From NCBI GenBank assembly GCA_935421135.1, contig OW285189.1, positions 25,174,298 to 25,238,297 of the forward strand: a stretch of DNA of 64,000 nt, written 5' to 3'. The stretch comes from Bugulina stolonifera. Lineage: Eukaryota > Bryozoa > Gymnolaemata > Cheilostomatida > Bugulidae. The DNA is not shown here. The text below holds more notes on this DNA, generated by a model. It saw only the letters and a list, made by a program, of their open reading frames with translations, had not been told where the DNA came from and made no database searches. Position 1 is the stretch's first letter.

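Overview
The window is invertebrate-type metazoan nuclear DNA: AT-rich, split by GT-AG introns, full of minisatellites and TACATGTA-type low-complexity sequence. There is no operon structure and no Shine-Dalgarno-led genes. I cannot name the species. Protein and repeat style would suit a sponge, a lophotrochozoan or another invertebrate.

One gene dominates. From 3207 to the right edge I can chain 100 exons on the + strand (first and last cut by the window) into one uninterrupted reading frame of about 19.1 kb, or about 6,380 residues. Every junction is GT-AG and phase-consistent. The product is a giant extracellular cadherin-repeat protein. I count about 60 inter-repeat linkers, so about 60 cadherin repeats of about 105 residues. 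Most linkers do not have the usual calcium-binding DxNDNxPxF motif. They read V-x-R-N-x-x-x-P-x-F or decayed versions of it. A full DVNDNKPYF linker appears only in the last repeat (exon 96). After that repeat the protein changes to a non-cadherin, probably membrane-proximal segment (exons 98-100). The start and the expected transmembrane and cytoplasmic parts lie outside the window.

The introns are unusually crowded with tRNA sequences. I find 27 full-length tRNA genes (26 intact-looking, one with an altered T loop): Ala(AGC) x2, His(GTG) x7, Glu(CTC) x7, Gln(CTG) x3, Leu(AAG) x3, Arg(TCT, with intron) x2 and Lys(CTT) x3. About eleven decayed tRNA copies accompany them. Both strands are used and every copy is intronic. 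The tRNA-Glu copies recur as head-to-head pairs around a palindromic spacer, five times in different states of decay. The freshest (57828-58122) is a nearly perfect hairpin of about 295 bp. This looks like an undescribed tRNA-Glu-bearing foldback repeat family.

At least 12 introns carry tandem duplications that span the exon/intron junction itself, producing arrays of repeated splice-donor or splice-acceptor sequence. Other introns hold ordinary minisatellites, a 2.5-kb 29-bp satellite that is open in all three + frames (39619-42085), a 641-bp non-autonomous hAT-like element with an 8-bp target duplication (6952-7592), and several MITE-like hairpins.

Layout: 1-3206 no gene seen; 3207-39154 exons 1-58; 39155-42097 satellite intron; 42098-64000 exons 59-100.
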